The notes: generated by a model not told the origin, from the sequence alone. A stretch of DNA of 64,000 nucleotides from Nesterenkonia lutea (GCF_014873955.1 NZ_JADBED010000001.1:1984001-2048000); one strand, 5' to 3'; shown: positions 32,172 through 41,165, counted from the first letter of the stretch. Numbers and translations are program-made.

Positions 32172-33274
32172 AGCCTCGCGAAGTCCTTGATCGTCACGCG
32201 TGCGTGCACCCCTTTGACCAGGTCGACCACCTGGGAGATGTTGAAGTCCGTGGCGGCGGAGAGATAGGCGTAGGCGTGCTCGGCATCCAGACCCCAGCGG
32301 GCCTGGAGCAAGGTGATCGCGTTGCGCACGCAGTTCTGCACGGCGAGGTCCAGGTCCTCGTCCATGCCGGTGGGGATGAGGAACTCGGCGGTCTCGGCGA
32401 GCGGCCCGATCTGCTCGCCGAAGGCCGCGAGCGCCTGCTCCCGCGGAATCACGTCGAAGCTCAGCGTCCCGCGCAGCGAAGCCTCCATCGCAGTCAGTGC
32501 GACCTCACCGTCGCCCTGGGCGAAGTGGGGATCCCCGACGAAGGCCAGCGCCCCCGGAACCTGCACCGGAAGGTAGAGCGAGGCTCCTTCGGTGAGCATC
32601 TTGATGTCGATGTTGCCGCCATGGGGCCCCGGCGGCACCGAATGGGGGCGCGTCTCCCCTTTCACGGCCACGCCGATGGTGCCGAAGAAGGGGGCCAGAT
32701 CGAAGGTCAGCAGCTTCTCGGCGCCGGCGCGCGGGGCCATCCGTCCCCGAGCCTGTGCCTTCCCGTCCTGAGTCGCTTCAGTCTCCTCCACGTCGGCGAA
32801 GATCGAGACGTTGCCCTCCCGGCGGGGGTACTCGCCGTTCAGCGCTCCCCTGCCGTGACGGTTGGAGATGATGCCATAGGGGACACGGCGCTGCAGCCTG
32901 TCGATGCTGATCTTGAGCAGGTCTCCGGGGAGCGCGCCCTCGACGTGGATCGGCCCGGTGTTCACATGCGGGCCGTCTGCGGCCGCATCGCGCGGGTGAT
33001 CACTGGCGGCGAGCTCGATGGCGTCGGTGAGCACCTGTTCGGCCGGGACACCGTGGCTGGTGAAGTATGCCAGCGGATCACGGCCCTGATCTTCGAGGAT
33101 GCCCTCATGGGAGAGGGTGTCGATGACGACCTGCTCACCTGACTGGACGCGCATCACCGGAGCGTCGGCCGCGCAGGGAAGCCTCCCCCAGAAGATGTTC
33201 TCTGCGGTGGCCGGCAGATACCGGCCGCCCACGGGCAGGTGCTCACCGGGCTGAAGGATGGGCTGCGGGCTCAT
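32168..33274 (-). CDS. Acetamidase/formamidase family protein
   Basis: A 368-residue protein of the FmdA/AmdA family, which hydrolyses formamide or short amides to ammonia and the acid. Typical segments are PIHVEGALPGDLLKISI, RHGRGALNGEYP, GPHGGNIDIKML and LPVQVPGALAFVGDPHFAQGDGEV (given here in two overlapping pieces of the same region). The C terminus VVDLVKGVHARVTIKDF also fits the family. It is the first gene of the unit and overlaps the amidase by 4 nt. A GTTAC-N6-GTGAC box lies 41 nt upstream, suggesting nitrogen control. Confidence 0.88.
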   Translation of the reverse strand: MSPQPILQPGEHLPVGGRYLPATAENIFWGRLPCAADAPVMRVQSGEQVVIDTLSHEGILEDQGRDPLAYFTSHGVPAEQVLTDAIELAASDHPRDAAADGPHVNTGPIHVEGALPGDLLKISIDRLQRRVPYGIISNRHGRGALNGEYPRREGNVSIFADVEETEATQDGKAQARGRMAPRAGAEKLLTFDLAPFFGTIGVAVKGETRPHSVPPGPHGGNIDIKMLTEGASLYLPVQVPGALAFVGDPHFAQGDGEVALTAMEASLRGTLSFDVIPREQALAAFGEQIGPLAETAEFLIPTGMDEDLDLAVQNCVRNAITLLQARWGLDAEHAYAYLSAATDFNISQVVDLVKGVHARVTIKDFARL

Positions 33275-33314
33275 GGATCACTCTCCTCGTCCCGGTCAGT
33301 CTGCCCGATCAGTT

Positions 33315-33330
33315 GTTACAGCGCGGTGAC
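33315..33330. promoter_or_regulatory. GTTAC-N6-GTGAC direct repeat upstream of the formamidase (GlnR-like box)
   Basis: Half-sites lie 11 bp apart. Next to it, 33337-33350 (GGAATACCTGTTTC) is a weak relative of the GAAAC palindrome, keeping only the right half. The order, palindrome distal and GTTAC element proximal to the gene, is that seen at 17810-17859 relative to xdhC. Confidence 0.45.
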
Positions 33331-33364
33331 ATCCTTGGAATACCTGTTTCGGCTGAACAGCGGT

Positions 33365-34471
33365 TCAGAGCCGCAGCGTGGCCCGCATGGGGACCCCGAG
33401 CTGCTCTGCGCTGGTGAGGAACCCGTCGTGCCCGATCGGCGAGTGGATCATGTGAACCGAGTGGTCCCCTGGAATCGAATCTGCGATCTGCTGGGACTGC
33501 TCGGGAAGATACAGCCGATCGGTCTCCACCGCCGCCAGGAAGGGGACGGCCGTGACCCCGGCGAGCGCCTGAGCCGCTCCCCCGCGCCCCCGACCCACGT
33601 CATGGCTCATCAGCGCCTCGGAGAGGATCAGGTAGGAGTTGGGGTCGAAACGCTTGAGCAGCTTGTTCGCCTGATGGTCCAGATAGGACTCCACCTGGTA
33701 GCGGCCGCGGCGCCGTCGGCTCCAGCCGAAGGGATCTTCTGCGCCCTGGGCAGCCCGGCCGAATCGTGCGCCCAGCTCCGCCTCGGCGCGGTACGTGATG
33801 TGGGCGATCCGTCGGGCGAGTCCGAGCCCCGACTGCGGGGCAGGTCCACCGTAGTAGTCGCCCCCGCAGAAATGCGGATCGTTCTCCACCGCCAGCACCT
33901 GGGCCTGGCCGAAGGCGATCTGCTCGGCAGTCGACGCCGCACCGCAGGCGAAGACCGCCACGCCGTCGACCATCTCCGGGTACGTGGCGGCCCATTCCAG
34001 CGCGCGGGCGCCTCCCATGGATCCACCGATCACCGTGTGAAACTTCTGGATGCCCAGGGCTTCAGCCAGCCGGGCTTCCAGGTGCACGGAATCGCGAATC
34101 GTCACGAAGGGGAATCGGGAGCCATAGGGCTTCCCCTCGGGATCCAGGGAGGCGGGTCCGGTGGAGCCGTAGCAGCCGCCGACCATCGCCGGAGCGATGA
34201 CGAACCAGCGCTGGGTGTCGATCGGGCGTCCCGGGCCCAGCAGGCCCTCCCACCAGCCGATGGAAGGATCTGCCGGGGTGGAGGCGACATGGGAGTCCCC
34301 GGTCAGGGCGTGCGCCACGAGGACCGCATTGCTGCCGTCCTCTTCGAGCGTGCCCCAGGTCTCGTAGGCGATGGTGACTTCGGGAAGCTGCCCACCTGTC
34401 TCAAATGTGTACGCTCCGACATCGACCGTCTTCAGCGCACCCGCGGGCCTGTCCCCAAAGTCATTCAGCAC
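33365..34471 (-). CDS. metX: Homoserine O-acetyltransferase
   Basis: A 368-residue alpha/beta-hydrolase-fold acyltransferase that activates homoserine for methionine synthesis. The GTG at 34471 is preceded by AGGGTGA. The nucleophile Ser is in IGGSMGGARALEWA, the catalytic His near the C terminus in SPIGHDGFLT, and a substrate segment reads HALTGDSHV. It lies 15 nt after metY on the same strand, under the SAM-IV riboswitch upstream of metY. Confidence 0.95.
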   Translation of the reverse strand: MLNDFGDRPAGALKTVDVGAYTFETGGQLPEVTIAYETWGTLEEDGSNAVLVAHALTGDSHVASTPADPSIGWWEGLLGPGRPIDTQRWFVIAPAMVGGCYGSTGPASLDPEGKPYGSRFPFVTIRDSVHLEARLAEALGIQKFHTVIGGSMGGARALEWAATYPEMVDGVAVFACGAASTAEQIAFGQAQVLAVENDPHFCGGDYYGGPAPQSGLGLARRIAHITYRAEAELGARFGRAAQGAEDPFGWSRRRRGRYQVESYLDHQANKLLKRFDPNSYLILSEALMSHDVGRGRGGAAQALAGVTAVPFLAAVETDRLYLPEQSQQIADSIPGDHSVHMIHSPIGHDGFLTSAEQLGVPMRATLRL

Positions 34472-34486
34472 CCGATCACCCTAACC

Positions 34487-35914
34487 TCAGACCGCTGCTG
34501 CGGCTTCTTGCTTCGTCACATTGTCCGCACTCTGGTCCTGCTCAGAAGAGTCCTGGTCAGCGGCCTGGATCGTTGCCGCCTTCTCCAGTCCCTGGGCGAG
34601 ATCGGCGATGATGTCGTCGATGTGTTCCAGGCCCACCGAGAGCCGGACCAGACCGGGCTTGACCCCGGCGGCATGCTGTTCGGCGGGGCTGAGCTGCCGG
34701 TGGGTGGTCGAGGCCGGGTGGATGGCCAGGGAGCGCACGTCACCGACATTGGCCACCAGCGAGTGCAGCTCGAGCGCGTCGACCAGCGTCTGGCCCGCAC
34801 GGGCCTGCGTCTCGTCGTCGTCGCCGGCTCCACCGGCGAGCTCGAAGGCCAGCACCGCGCCGGTGCCTCGGGGCAGGTACTTCTGCGCGCGTTCGTAGCA
34901 GGGGCTCGAGGGCAGCCCGGAGTAGTAGACCCGCTTCACCGCATCATGAGCCTCCAGGTACTCGGCGACCTTCTGCGCGTTGGCGACGTGGCGCTCGATC
35001 CGCAGCGAGAGGGTCTCCAGGCCCAGGTTGATCTCGAAGGCGTTGTGCGGGGACAGTGCGGGGCCGAGGTCGCGCAGCAGCTGCACGCGGGCCTTGAGGA
35101 TGAAGGAGAGGTTGACCCCGAAGATCCCCTCGGCGCCGAGATCCCGGCCGAAGACGAGCCCGTGGTAGCTCTCGTCCGGAGTGCTGAACCCGGGAAAGCG
35201 ATCTGGGTGGGCGAAGTAGTCGAAGCGTCCGGAGTCCACGATCACTCCGGCGATGGCGGTGCCGTGGCCGCCGAGGAACTTCGTGGCCGAGTGGACGACG
35301 ACGTCGGCCCCGAAGTCGATCGGCTTGATCAGGTACGGGGTGGTCAGCGTGGAGTCGATGATCAGCGGCGCGCCATGTTCATGGGCGACCGAGGCCACCC
35401 CCTCGATGTCCAGCACGTCTCCGCGCGGATTGGCCACGGACTCCCCGAAGAAGGCCACGGTGTTCTCCCGCGTGGCGGCGCGCCATGACTCCAGGTCATC
35501 GGGATCCTCCACGAAGGTCACCTCGATGCCGAACTTCGGCAGCGTGTGCTTGAAGAGGTTCTGCGTGCCGCCGTAGAGCGTCGGGGAGGCGACGATGTGG
35601 CTTCCGGATTCCGCGATGTTCAGCAGGGCCAGGGAGGTGGCGGCCTGTCCCGAGCCGACGGCCAGCGCTCCGACTCCGCCCTCGAGGGCGGCGATCTTGT
35701 CCTCGATCGCCTGGACCGTGGGGTTGCCGATGCGGGAGTAGATCGGGGCGATCTCTTCGAGTCCGAAGCGGCGTGCTGCGGCCGCCGTGTCCGGGAAGAC
35801 GAAGGAGGTGGTCTGCTGGATCGGCAGCGCCCGTGCTCCGGTGACGGGGTCGGGGGCGACTCCGGCGTGGATCTGCTGGGTCTCGAACTGCCAGGTGCTG
35901 TTGTCGTTGCTCAA
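34487..35914 (-). CDS. metY: O-acetylhomoserine sulfhydrylase / aminocarboxypropyltransferase
   Basis: A 475-residue PLP enzyme that makes homocysteine or methionine from O-acetylhomoserine and sulfide or methanethiol. It starts at a TTG at 35914 with CGGAGA upstream. The Cys/Met metabolism signature with the PLP Lys is HSATKFLGGHGTAIAG, preceded by LTTPYLIKPIDFGADVV. The N-terminal QQIHAGVAPDPVTGARALPI is typical of MetY. A Glu/Gln/Asp-rich tail of about 25 residues after the conserved end is unusual. SAM-IV riboswitch control of metY and metX matches the arrangement in mycobacteria. Confidence 0.95.
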   Translation of the reverse strand: MSNDNSTWQFETQQIHAGVAPDPVTGARALPIQQTTSFVFPDTAAAARRFGLEEIAPIYSRIGNPTVQAIEDKIAALEGGVGALAVGSGQAATSLALLNIAESGSHIVASPTLYGGTQNLFKHTLPKFGIEVTFVEDPDDLESWRAATRENTVAFFGESVANPRGDVLDIEGVASVAHEHGAPLIIDSTLTTPYLIKPIDFGADVVVHSATKFLGGHGTAIAGVIVDSGRFDYFAHPDRFPGFSTPDESYHGLVFGRDLGAEGIFGVNLSFILKARVQLLRDLGPALSPHNAFEINLGLETLSLRIERHVANAQKVAEYLEAHDAVKRVYYSGLPSSPCYERAQKYLPRGTGAVLAFELAGGAGDDDETQARAGQTLVDALELHSLVANVGDVRSLAIHPASTTHRQLSPAEQHAAGVKPGLVRLSVGLEHIDDIIADLAQGLEKAATIQAADQDSSEQDQSADNVTKQEAAAAV

Positions 35915-36044
35915 GGGATTCTCCGTTCAATGCGGTCCGAGGCGGAGCCGCGCATGAACGTCGCTGCCAGCTGCGAGAGCTTCTGGCGCTGAATCCTGTA
36001 CGGCCCTGTCCTGAGGACTGGTGTAAGGGCCCGCACTGGTGTGT

Positions 36045-36173
36045 GGCCCGCGCTTGCCACGTCGATCACTGAGTCACGTGATCGCCGCAGCCAGGTCGTC
36101 ACCCGGGGCACCCCACCGCGAACTGGAGGGTTGTCGGCCAGCAAACCGGGGTTTTGCGCTGGCACTCTTGACC
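36045..36173 (-). ncRNA. SAM-IV riboswitch upstream of metY-metX
   Basis: On the minus strand from 36173 the sequence runs GGTCAAGAGTGCCAGCGC, then CCCCGGTTTGCTGGCCGACA, ACCCTCCA, GCGGTGGGGTGCCCCGGGTG and finally GGCAAGCGCGGGCC. These blocks match, nearly base for base, the conserved core of the actinobacterial SAM-IV aptamer as I remember it from the mycobacterial example. A variable hairpin (GATCACGTGACTCAGTGATC) separates the core from the last block. Downstream, towards the metY TTG, nested inverted repeats (GTCCTCAGGAC inside GGGCCCT...AGGGCC) may form the expression platform. High SAM should lower metY-metX expression. Confidence 0.88.
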
Positions 36174-36316
36174 TAGGGACAAGTCTGCATCGCGGAACGC
36201 CCCGGCGCAAGTGGGCCGCAGCGGTTGAGCGCAAGTGCGTCGCGACAGTTCAGCGCCAGTGCGCCGCGACAGCCGAGTGCAGCAGCACCGCGGCAGGTGG
36301 ACGGATTCCGCTCGCC

Positions 36317-36322
36317 TAGACT
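36317..36322 (+). promoter_or_regulatory. -10 element TAGACT, probable leaderless promoter
   Basis: TAGACT ends 7 nt before the ATG at 36330 and no ribosome-binding site is present, which is the usual layout of leaderless actinobacterial transcripts. Confidence 0.5.
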
Positions 36323-36329
36323 CGGCCCC

Positions 36330-37784
36330 ATGAGCGCCTCCGTCCACCATGTCCTGACAGTCCTGCGCGACTCTTTCACGCACCACGCCCTGAGCACCGA
36401 GGCCGGAGAGCTCGAGTCCCACGCGGTGGACAAGGGGCCGCTCGAGCATTGGCAGGTGCATGCTCCGCTCGCCGTCGTCTTCGCGGAATCGGCGCAGGAC
36501 GTGCAGAAGCTGGTGCGCCTCTCCGCCGAGCATGGCTTCCCGGTCATCACCCGCGGGGCGGGGACCTCCGTCTCCGGCGGCGCCAACACCACTGCCGGCT
36601 CCGTGGTGCTGAACCTGACCCGCATGAACCGGATCCTTGCGATGCGGGCAGAGGACGAGGTCGCCGTGGTCGAACCGGGCGTGATCAACGCGGACCTGAA
36701 CACCGCGGCGGCCGAGCATGGGTTGATGTATGCCCCCGACCCGGCCAGCTATCGCACGTCCACCATCGGCGGCAATGTCGCCACCAATGCCGGCGGGCTG
36801 CGCTGCGCCAAATATGGGGTGACCCGAGATTCGGTGCTGGCCCTGGATGTGGTGCTCGCCGACGGCACGCTGATCCACACCGGCCAGGCCACTTTCAAAG
36901 GGGTGGCCGGTTACGACCTGACCAGCCTCTTCGTCGGCTCCGAGGGGACCCTGGGGATCGTCGTGGGCGTCACCGTGCGGCTGCGACACCTGAGCCGACA
37001 CACCGAGACCATCGCCGCCTTCTTCGGCGAGCTGACCACCGCCGCCCAGGGCGTGCTCGACATCGGCAGGGCCCGAGTCCAGCCCGCGATCACCGAGCTG
37101 CTGGACCACCGGACCATGTTGGCCCTGGATGAGGCGCAGGGTTCGGACCTGGCTCAGCGCGGCAACACCCTGCTGCTGATCCAGACCGACGGTCACGGTG
37201 CGAGCATCGAGGCGGAGATCATCCGCAAGGTTCTCAGCGGGCTCGGCGCCGAGGTCAGCGCTCCGGGGTCCACCGAATCTGAGCGGCTGATCGAGCTGCG
37301 CCGGCACGCCCGTGGGGACGGGATCGTCACCGAGGTCCGGGTGGGCGAGGATGTCGCGGTCCCGCGCTCGAGGCTGGTGGACTATATCCGCGCGATCGAA
37401 GATCTTGCTGAGGAGCACCAGGTCCAGCTGAAGGTCGTCGCCCACGCGGGGGACGGGAACCTGCACCCCACCTTCAGCGTCCCCAGCTCCGAGATCGAAC
37501 CTCTGGCCGGTCCAGAACCGAGCGCGCAGGACCGCGAGAGCGACGACGACGGCGCCTCGTCCCAGACGGTCTCAGCCTTGTCCCGACTGCATGCCGCCCT
37601 GGACGGCTCCGTGCGGATCGCCCTGGAGATGGGCGGGACGATCACCGGCGAGCACGGCATCGGCACCTATAAGCTGCGCTGGCTGAGCTGGGAACAGTCA
37701 GCCGAGGTCATCGAGCTCCAGCGCAGCATCAAAAACGTCTTTGACCCTGACCATCGGCTCAACCCGGGGCGCGCGATCCTGTGA
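36330..37784 (+). CDS. FAD-linked oxidase, GlcD/D-lactate dehydrogenase type
   Basis: A 484-residue FAD enzyme of the glycolate oxidase GlcD and D-lactate dehydrogenase group. The PCMH FAD-binding domain spans about 45-225, with TRGAGTSVSGGANTTAGSVV and YRTSTIGGNVATNAGGLRCA. The C-terminal substrate domain holds VVAHAGDGNLHPTFS and GTITGEHGIGTYK. The ATG at 36330 is chosen over an upstream start at 36225 because homology begins there and a -10 box lies 7 nt before it. It is convergent with the next gene. D-lactate, glycolate or another 2-hydroxy acid is the likely substrate. Confidence 0.9.
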   Translation: MSASVHHVLTVLRDSFTHHALSTEAGELESHAVDKGPLEHWQVHAPLAVVFAESAQDVQKLVRLSAEHGFPVITRGAGTSVSGGANTTAGSVVLNLTRMNRILAMRAEDEVAVVEPGVINADLNTAAAEHGLMYAPDPASYRTSTIGGNVATNAGGLRCAKYGVTRDSVLALDVVLADGTLIHTGQATFKGVAGYDLTSLFVGSEGTLGIVVGVTVRLRHLSRHTETIAAFFGELTTAAQGVLDIGRARVQPAITELLDHRTMLALDEAQGSDLAQRGNTLLLIQTDGHGASIEAEIIRKVLSGLGAEVSAPGSTESERLIELRRHARGDGIVTEVRVGEDVAVPRSRLVDYIRAIEDLAEEHQVQLKVVAHAGDGNLHPTFSVPSSEIEPLAGPEPSAQDRESDDDGASSQTVSALSRLHAALDGSVRIALEMGGTITGEHGIGTYKLRWLSWEQSAEVIELQRSIKNVFDPDHRLNPGRAIL

Positions 37785-37795
37785 CCGGTGCCGGC

Positions 37796-37812
37796 CCGGC
37801 GGGCTCCGCCGG
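37796..37812. terminator. Short bidirectional hairpin between convergent genes
   Basis: A 7-bp stem (37796-37802 with 37806-37812) and loop GCT lie in the 34-nt gap between two convergent genes. On the plus strand a short T run follows (GTTTC). This is a modest terminator candidate. Confidence 0.45.
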
Positions 37813-37818
37813 CCCGTT

Positions 37819-39813
37819 TCAAGCCGCCGGTCCAGCCAGCACTGCCCGGGCGGCGGCATCGGCATCTGCCAGCGTGCGCGCGGAGGATTCGGCGTCTCCG
37901 CCGGCCTCTGCGGCGATGGCAGTCCCCCACTGCACGGAGCTGAGCTGGAGTCCGAGCACGTAGATCTCCTCCGGCTGCGCCCCGTCGGCGGGGATCAGCC
38001 GGTGCGGCGGCGGTGTGACGTCGAAGCCCTTGCCGGCCCGCGGCGCCCCGGAGGCGTCCGCGAGTTCCCGTGGCCGGGCGAGGCCGCTGCGCAGTAAGCC
38101 TGCCACCAGCGGCGAGCGGGAGAGCTGGACCCGGTTCGCCGGCATCATCGCCTCCAGCAGCCAGCGGGCCTGATAGGTGGGGGCCGCCACAGCCGGAGAT
38201 TCCGCGGTGAAGCAGCCCGTCTCGCGGTCCACGTCGAAGATCGGCTCCGGCCCCAGGAACTCCACCACACCCGACCTGACCAGAGCGGCGAGCTCTTCGA
38301 TCCGCTGCAGCGGCGGACCGCTGGCGAGACCCTCCACCAGGGACTCGAACCAGCCCTCGATCTCGCTGATCTGGCTGGCCTGGGAGACCCGACCCTGACT
38401 GATCAGTGCCTTGACCTCCATGCGTGCCAGGTGCAGCGCCCCGATGGCCATCTTCACGGGACTGCGCACCCCGGCGGCGGAGGTCGCCGCGTCATCTTCG
38501 AGATAGGTCTCCATGTGCTGCTGATACTGCTCGGCTGAGTCGAAGGTCAGCTCTCCGAAGGGGCGACCGAGCGAGCGGATGTCGAACCAGAGCACGTCCG
38601 GAGCATGCTCGCGCAGCAGGTGGTGGCCCCGGGTGCGCAGCACCGCCTCGCCCAGATGAGTGTCCGCCAGCAGCTCGTCCAGAGTGCCCGGGAACCCCTC
38701 CCCGAAGAGCTCGGGCGCGACCCGGATCAGGGTCCGGTAGTAGGTGCGCAGCACGTCGCGCTGGATCAGCGGCCACAGGTGGGCCGAGAAGTCCAGCACA
38801 TCGTGGCGCCGTTCGGCGGCGGCGATCGCCTCAGCAGTGAGATGGTGCAGCGTGACACCCACGGGCGCGAACCCGGGCGCAGTGGTCAGCGCCGTGGATT
38901 TTCCGCGGTATGGGGTGCCGCGTCGTGACCCGGCGACCAGATGCGGCTCGTCTCCGGTGGCCAGGTACTCCAGGCGCTGTCCGGCGGGACGGTCTGGATG
39001 CTCGTGGAAGACTCCTCCGCGGCCCACGCTGGCCTGGATCATCAGGTCGAAGAAGTTCAGCCCCATGCCGCGGACCAGCACGTTCTCCCCGGCGGGCAGC
39101 GCGTGATAGTCGACGTCCGTGGGGATCGCGGGCGCCTGATAGCGCAGCCCCAGCTCCTGGGCCACTGCGGTGAAATGCTCGCCGGTCTCGTTCAGGCCTG
39201 CAGGGATATGACCCAGCGCCAGCACGACCTGATCGGCACGGACGTGGGCGACGTCGTCGTCGAGGACGAGCTCATAGCCTGCTCCCGCCCGGCTCAGCGA
39301 GGTCACCTCGGCCCGGCGCTGTTCCACAGAGATTCCGGCGTGGCGCTGCAGCGCGGCGCAGACCTCGGTGTGCAGCCAGCTCAGGTACTGGCCGTAGGCG
39401 GCGCGCGTCGGATAGTCGGTGTCGGCCCCACCGTGATCCACCCCATGAAAGACCGGCGGCTCGAAGCTGTCTGTCCGCACCGGGCTCGCGGTGGCCTCCG
39501 CCGCGTGCCCCTCGCGCCACTGGGCGAAGGAGCGCGAGACCGATGACGCCGGAAGCCGTGCCTGGGTCTGACCGGCGGGCGCCGCCGTGGGAAAGCTCGC
39601 CGGGGTGTTCATCAGGTACAGCGGCGACTGCCGCGGATTCCAGACCCTGCCGGGACCGTGCGGGCCCGGATCGATCACGATGATGCGCAGCAGAACCGAG
39701 GCGGCATCCCGATGTCCGTGCTCGACCGCCCCCAGGAGTCGTTCCAGGAACGAGGTGCCGCGTGGGCCCGCACCGATCACGGCGACCGTGCGTTCCTCAG
39801 GCTTCGCCGACAT
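37819..39813 (-). CDS. FAD/NAD(P)-binding protein (NAD_binding_9 type)
   Basis: A 664-residue flavoprotein-like protein with an N-terminal dinucleotide-binding motif VAVIGAGPRGTSFLERLL (about 10-27), followed by YLMNTPASFPTAAPAG, VVLALGHIPAG and VRGMGLNFFDLMIQASVGRG. This is the pattern of large actinobacterial FAD-NAD(P)-binding proteins of unknown substrate. The ATG at 39813 (MSAKPEERTV) is chosen because homology begins there; AGGAGA is about 10 nt upstream. It is convergent with the GlcD-type gene. No pathway can be assigned from its neighbours. Confidence 0.82.
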   Translation of the reverse strand: MSAKPEERTVAVIGAGPRGTSFLERLLGAVEHGHRDAASVLLRIIVIDPGPHGPGRVWNPRQSPLYLMNTPASFPTAAPAGQTQARLPASSVSRSFAQWREGHAAEATASPVRTDSFEPPVFHGVDHGGADTDYPTRAAYGQYLSWLHTEVCAALQRHAGISVEQRRAEVTSLSRAGAGYELVLDDDVAHVRADQVVLALGHIPAGLNETGEHFTAVAQELGLRYQAPAIPTDVDYHALPAGENVLVRGMGLNFFDLMIQASVGRGGVFHEHPDRPAGQRLEYLATGDEPHLVAGSRRGTPYRGKSTALTTAPGFAPVGVTLHHLTAEAIAAAERRHDVLDFSAHLWPLIQRDVLRTYYRTLIRVAPELFGEGFPGTLDELLADTHLGEAVLRTRGHHLLREHAPDVLWFDIRSLGRPFGELTFDSAEQYQQHMETYLEDDAATSAAGVRSPVKMAIGALHLARMEVKALISQGRVSQASQISEIEGWFESLVEGLASGPPLQRIEELAALVRSGVVEFLGPEPIFDVDRETGCFTAESPAVAAPTYQARWLLEAMMPANRVQLSRSPLVAGLLRSGLARPRELADASGAPRAGKGFDVTPPPHRLIPADGAQPEEIYVLGLQLSSVQWGTAIAAEAGGDAESSARTLADADAAARAVLAGPAA

Positions 39814-39925
39814 GGGTGGTGGGATCTCCTGCTGAGCTGGGCGGTGGACTGGGCACGGCCCTGGGCTGGCCGGGGGCCGGCTCACGGGCGCGGAAGGTTC
39901 CTTCTCAGGGTACTGCGGGGGCGCT

Positions 39926-39955
39926 TTGTCAGTTTCCTGACCGAACCGCTAGTCT
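39926..39955 (+). promoter_or_regulatory. Promoter of tRNA-Ser
   Basis: TTGTCA (39926-39931) and TAGTCT (39950-39955) are separated by 18 nt and lie 41 nt before the mature tRNA 5' end. Confidence 0.55.
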
Positions 39956-39996
39956 AGACGGGCACATGAGAACGGTTCGCCGCCATCGTGGGCACA

Positions 39997-40088
39997 GGAG
40001 GCGTGCCAGAGCGGCCGAATGGGCTTCACTGCTAATGAAGTGTCCGCCTCAAAGCGGACCGGGAGTTCAAATCTCCCCGCCTCCGCCA
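39997..40088 (+). tRNA. tRNA-Ser (anticodon GCT)
   Basis: The cloverleaf is complete. The acceptor stem GGAGGCG pairs with CGCCTCC. The anticodon stem CTTCA/TGAAG holds the loop CTGCTAA with anticodon GCT at 40031-40033. A long class II variable arm (GTCCGC-CTCAAA-GCGGAC) and the T arm GGGAG-TTCAAAT-CTCCC follow. The CCA end is encoded at 40086-40088. It reads AGC and AGU codons. Confidence 0.97.
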
Positions 40089-40093
40089 GTGTG

Positions 40094-40135
40094 AGAAGCA
40101 CCCCTGCCGGGACCAGTCCGGGCGGGGGTGCTTCT
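40094..40135 (+). terminator. Long hairpin terminator after tRNA-Ser
   Basis: An 11-bp outer stem (40094-40104 with 40125-40135) continues into an inner GCCGGGAC/GTCCGGGC stem with a CA loop. It begins 5 nt after the tRNA CCA end. Confidence 0.8.
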
Positions 40136-40178
40136 GCATCTGCGGTGGACATCCGGCCGCCCGGGCGGCGAATGTGGC

Positions 40179-40184
40179 TAGGCT
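40179..40184 (+). promoter_or_regulatory. -10 element TAGGCT, probable leaderless promoter
   Basis: TAGGCT ends 6 nt before the ATG at 40191; no ribosome-binding site lies between them. Confidence 0.5.
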
Positions 40185-40190
40185 CGGACC

Positions 40191-41165
40191 ATGACTGTCC
40201 CCTCCGCGATGACCGCCCCCGCAGCCCCGCATGCCGAGGATCCAGAGAGGCCGCGCGCCGTGATGGTCGGCTGCGGCGATGTGGGGACCCGGATCGGGCA
40301 CCGGCTGCTTCAGCGGGGCTTCTCGGTCACCGGCTGGCGACGCAGCCCGGAACGGCTTCCGGCCACGTTCGACGGCGCGGCCGTGGACCTCACCGAGCCC
40401 GAGAGCGTCCCCCATCCGCCGACGGACACCGCAGCCGTGGTCTTCTCCCCCGCAGCCGGCAGCCGTGACCCGCAGCGCTATGAACAGGTCTACCTCCAGG
40501 GCCTGAGCACGGTCCTGGCCCGCCTGGAGCAGGCTGGACTCGCCGATTCCGTGCGGGTCCTGCTGGTCTCGTCCACCTCGGTGCTCGGCGACGCCGAGGG
40601 CATGCTGGACGAGTCGGCCCCGCTGACCCCGGCGAGCGCCACCGGCGAGGTGCTGGCCCGCACCGAGGAGCTGCTCGCCTCCTGGAGGACCGGCGGCGCC
40701 GCCTCGTCCGCGCGCAGCCGCAGCGGCGTGCTGCGCCTCTCCGGGATCTACGGTCCGGGACGCGACCGGATCCGCAAGCAGCTGCGCTCCGGATCCGTGG
40801 GGGAAGCCGCAGGCCAGGACGTTCACCAGGCCTGGAGGATCTCCAACCGCATCCATTCGGAGGATGCCGCCCGCGGCGCCGTGGAACTGTTGAGCCTCGA
40901 TTCTCCGCCGGAGCTGCTGCTGGGCGTGGACACGCTGCCCGTCCCGGTGGGGCTGGTGCACAACTGGATGGCGGACCAGCTTGGACTCCACCACCCGTGG
41001 AGCGATCCGCGTCTGGATCCTGCACTCGTGGAGAGCGTCCCGCCCCTGGATCTGCTCACCCACGGCCACGGCAGGGCGCTGGACGGATCCCGGCTGCATG
41101 GCCTGCTCGGCGAGCTGCTCCACCCGGACTTCCGCTCGGGCTACGCCGCCGCGCTGCAGGAGTGA
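40191..41165 (+). CDS. NAD-dependent epimerase/dehydratase-like protein (YeeZ type)
   Basis: A 324-residue protein with an N-terminal Rossmann motif VMVGCGDVGTRIGHRLLQRG (about 25-44), then VTGWRRSPERLP and a segment VLLVSSTSVLGDAEGMLDE that resembles the extended-SDR active region. LRLSGIYGPGRDRI and RIHSEDAARGAVELL further support the YeeZ-like NAD(P)-dependent epimerase group. No dedicated substrate is known for this group. It stands alone after the tRNA terminator, with a leaderless-type -10 box. Confidence 0.82.
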   Translation: MTVPSAMTAPAAPHAEDPERPRAVMVGCGDVGTRIGHRLLQRGFSVTGWRRSPERLPATFDGAAVDLTEPESVPHPPTDTAAVVFSPAAGSRDPQRYEQVYLQGLSTVLARLEQAGLADSVRVLLVSSTSVLGDAEGMLDESAPLTPASATGEVLARTEELLASWRTGGAASSARSRSGVLRLSGIYGPGRDRIRKQLRSGSVGEAAGQDVHQAWRISNRIHSEDAARGAVELLSLDSPPELLLGVDTLPVPVGLVHNWMADQLGLHHPWSDPRLDPALVESVPPLDLLTHGHGRALDGSRLHGLLGELLHPDFRSGYAAALQE

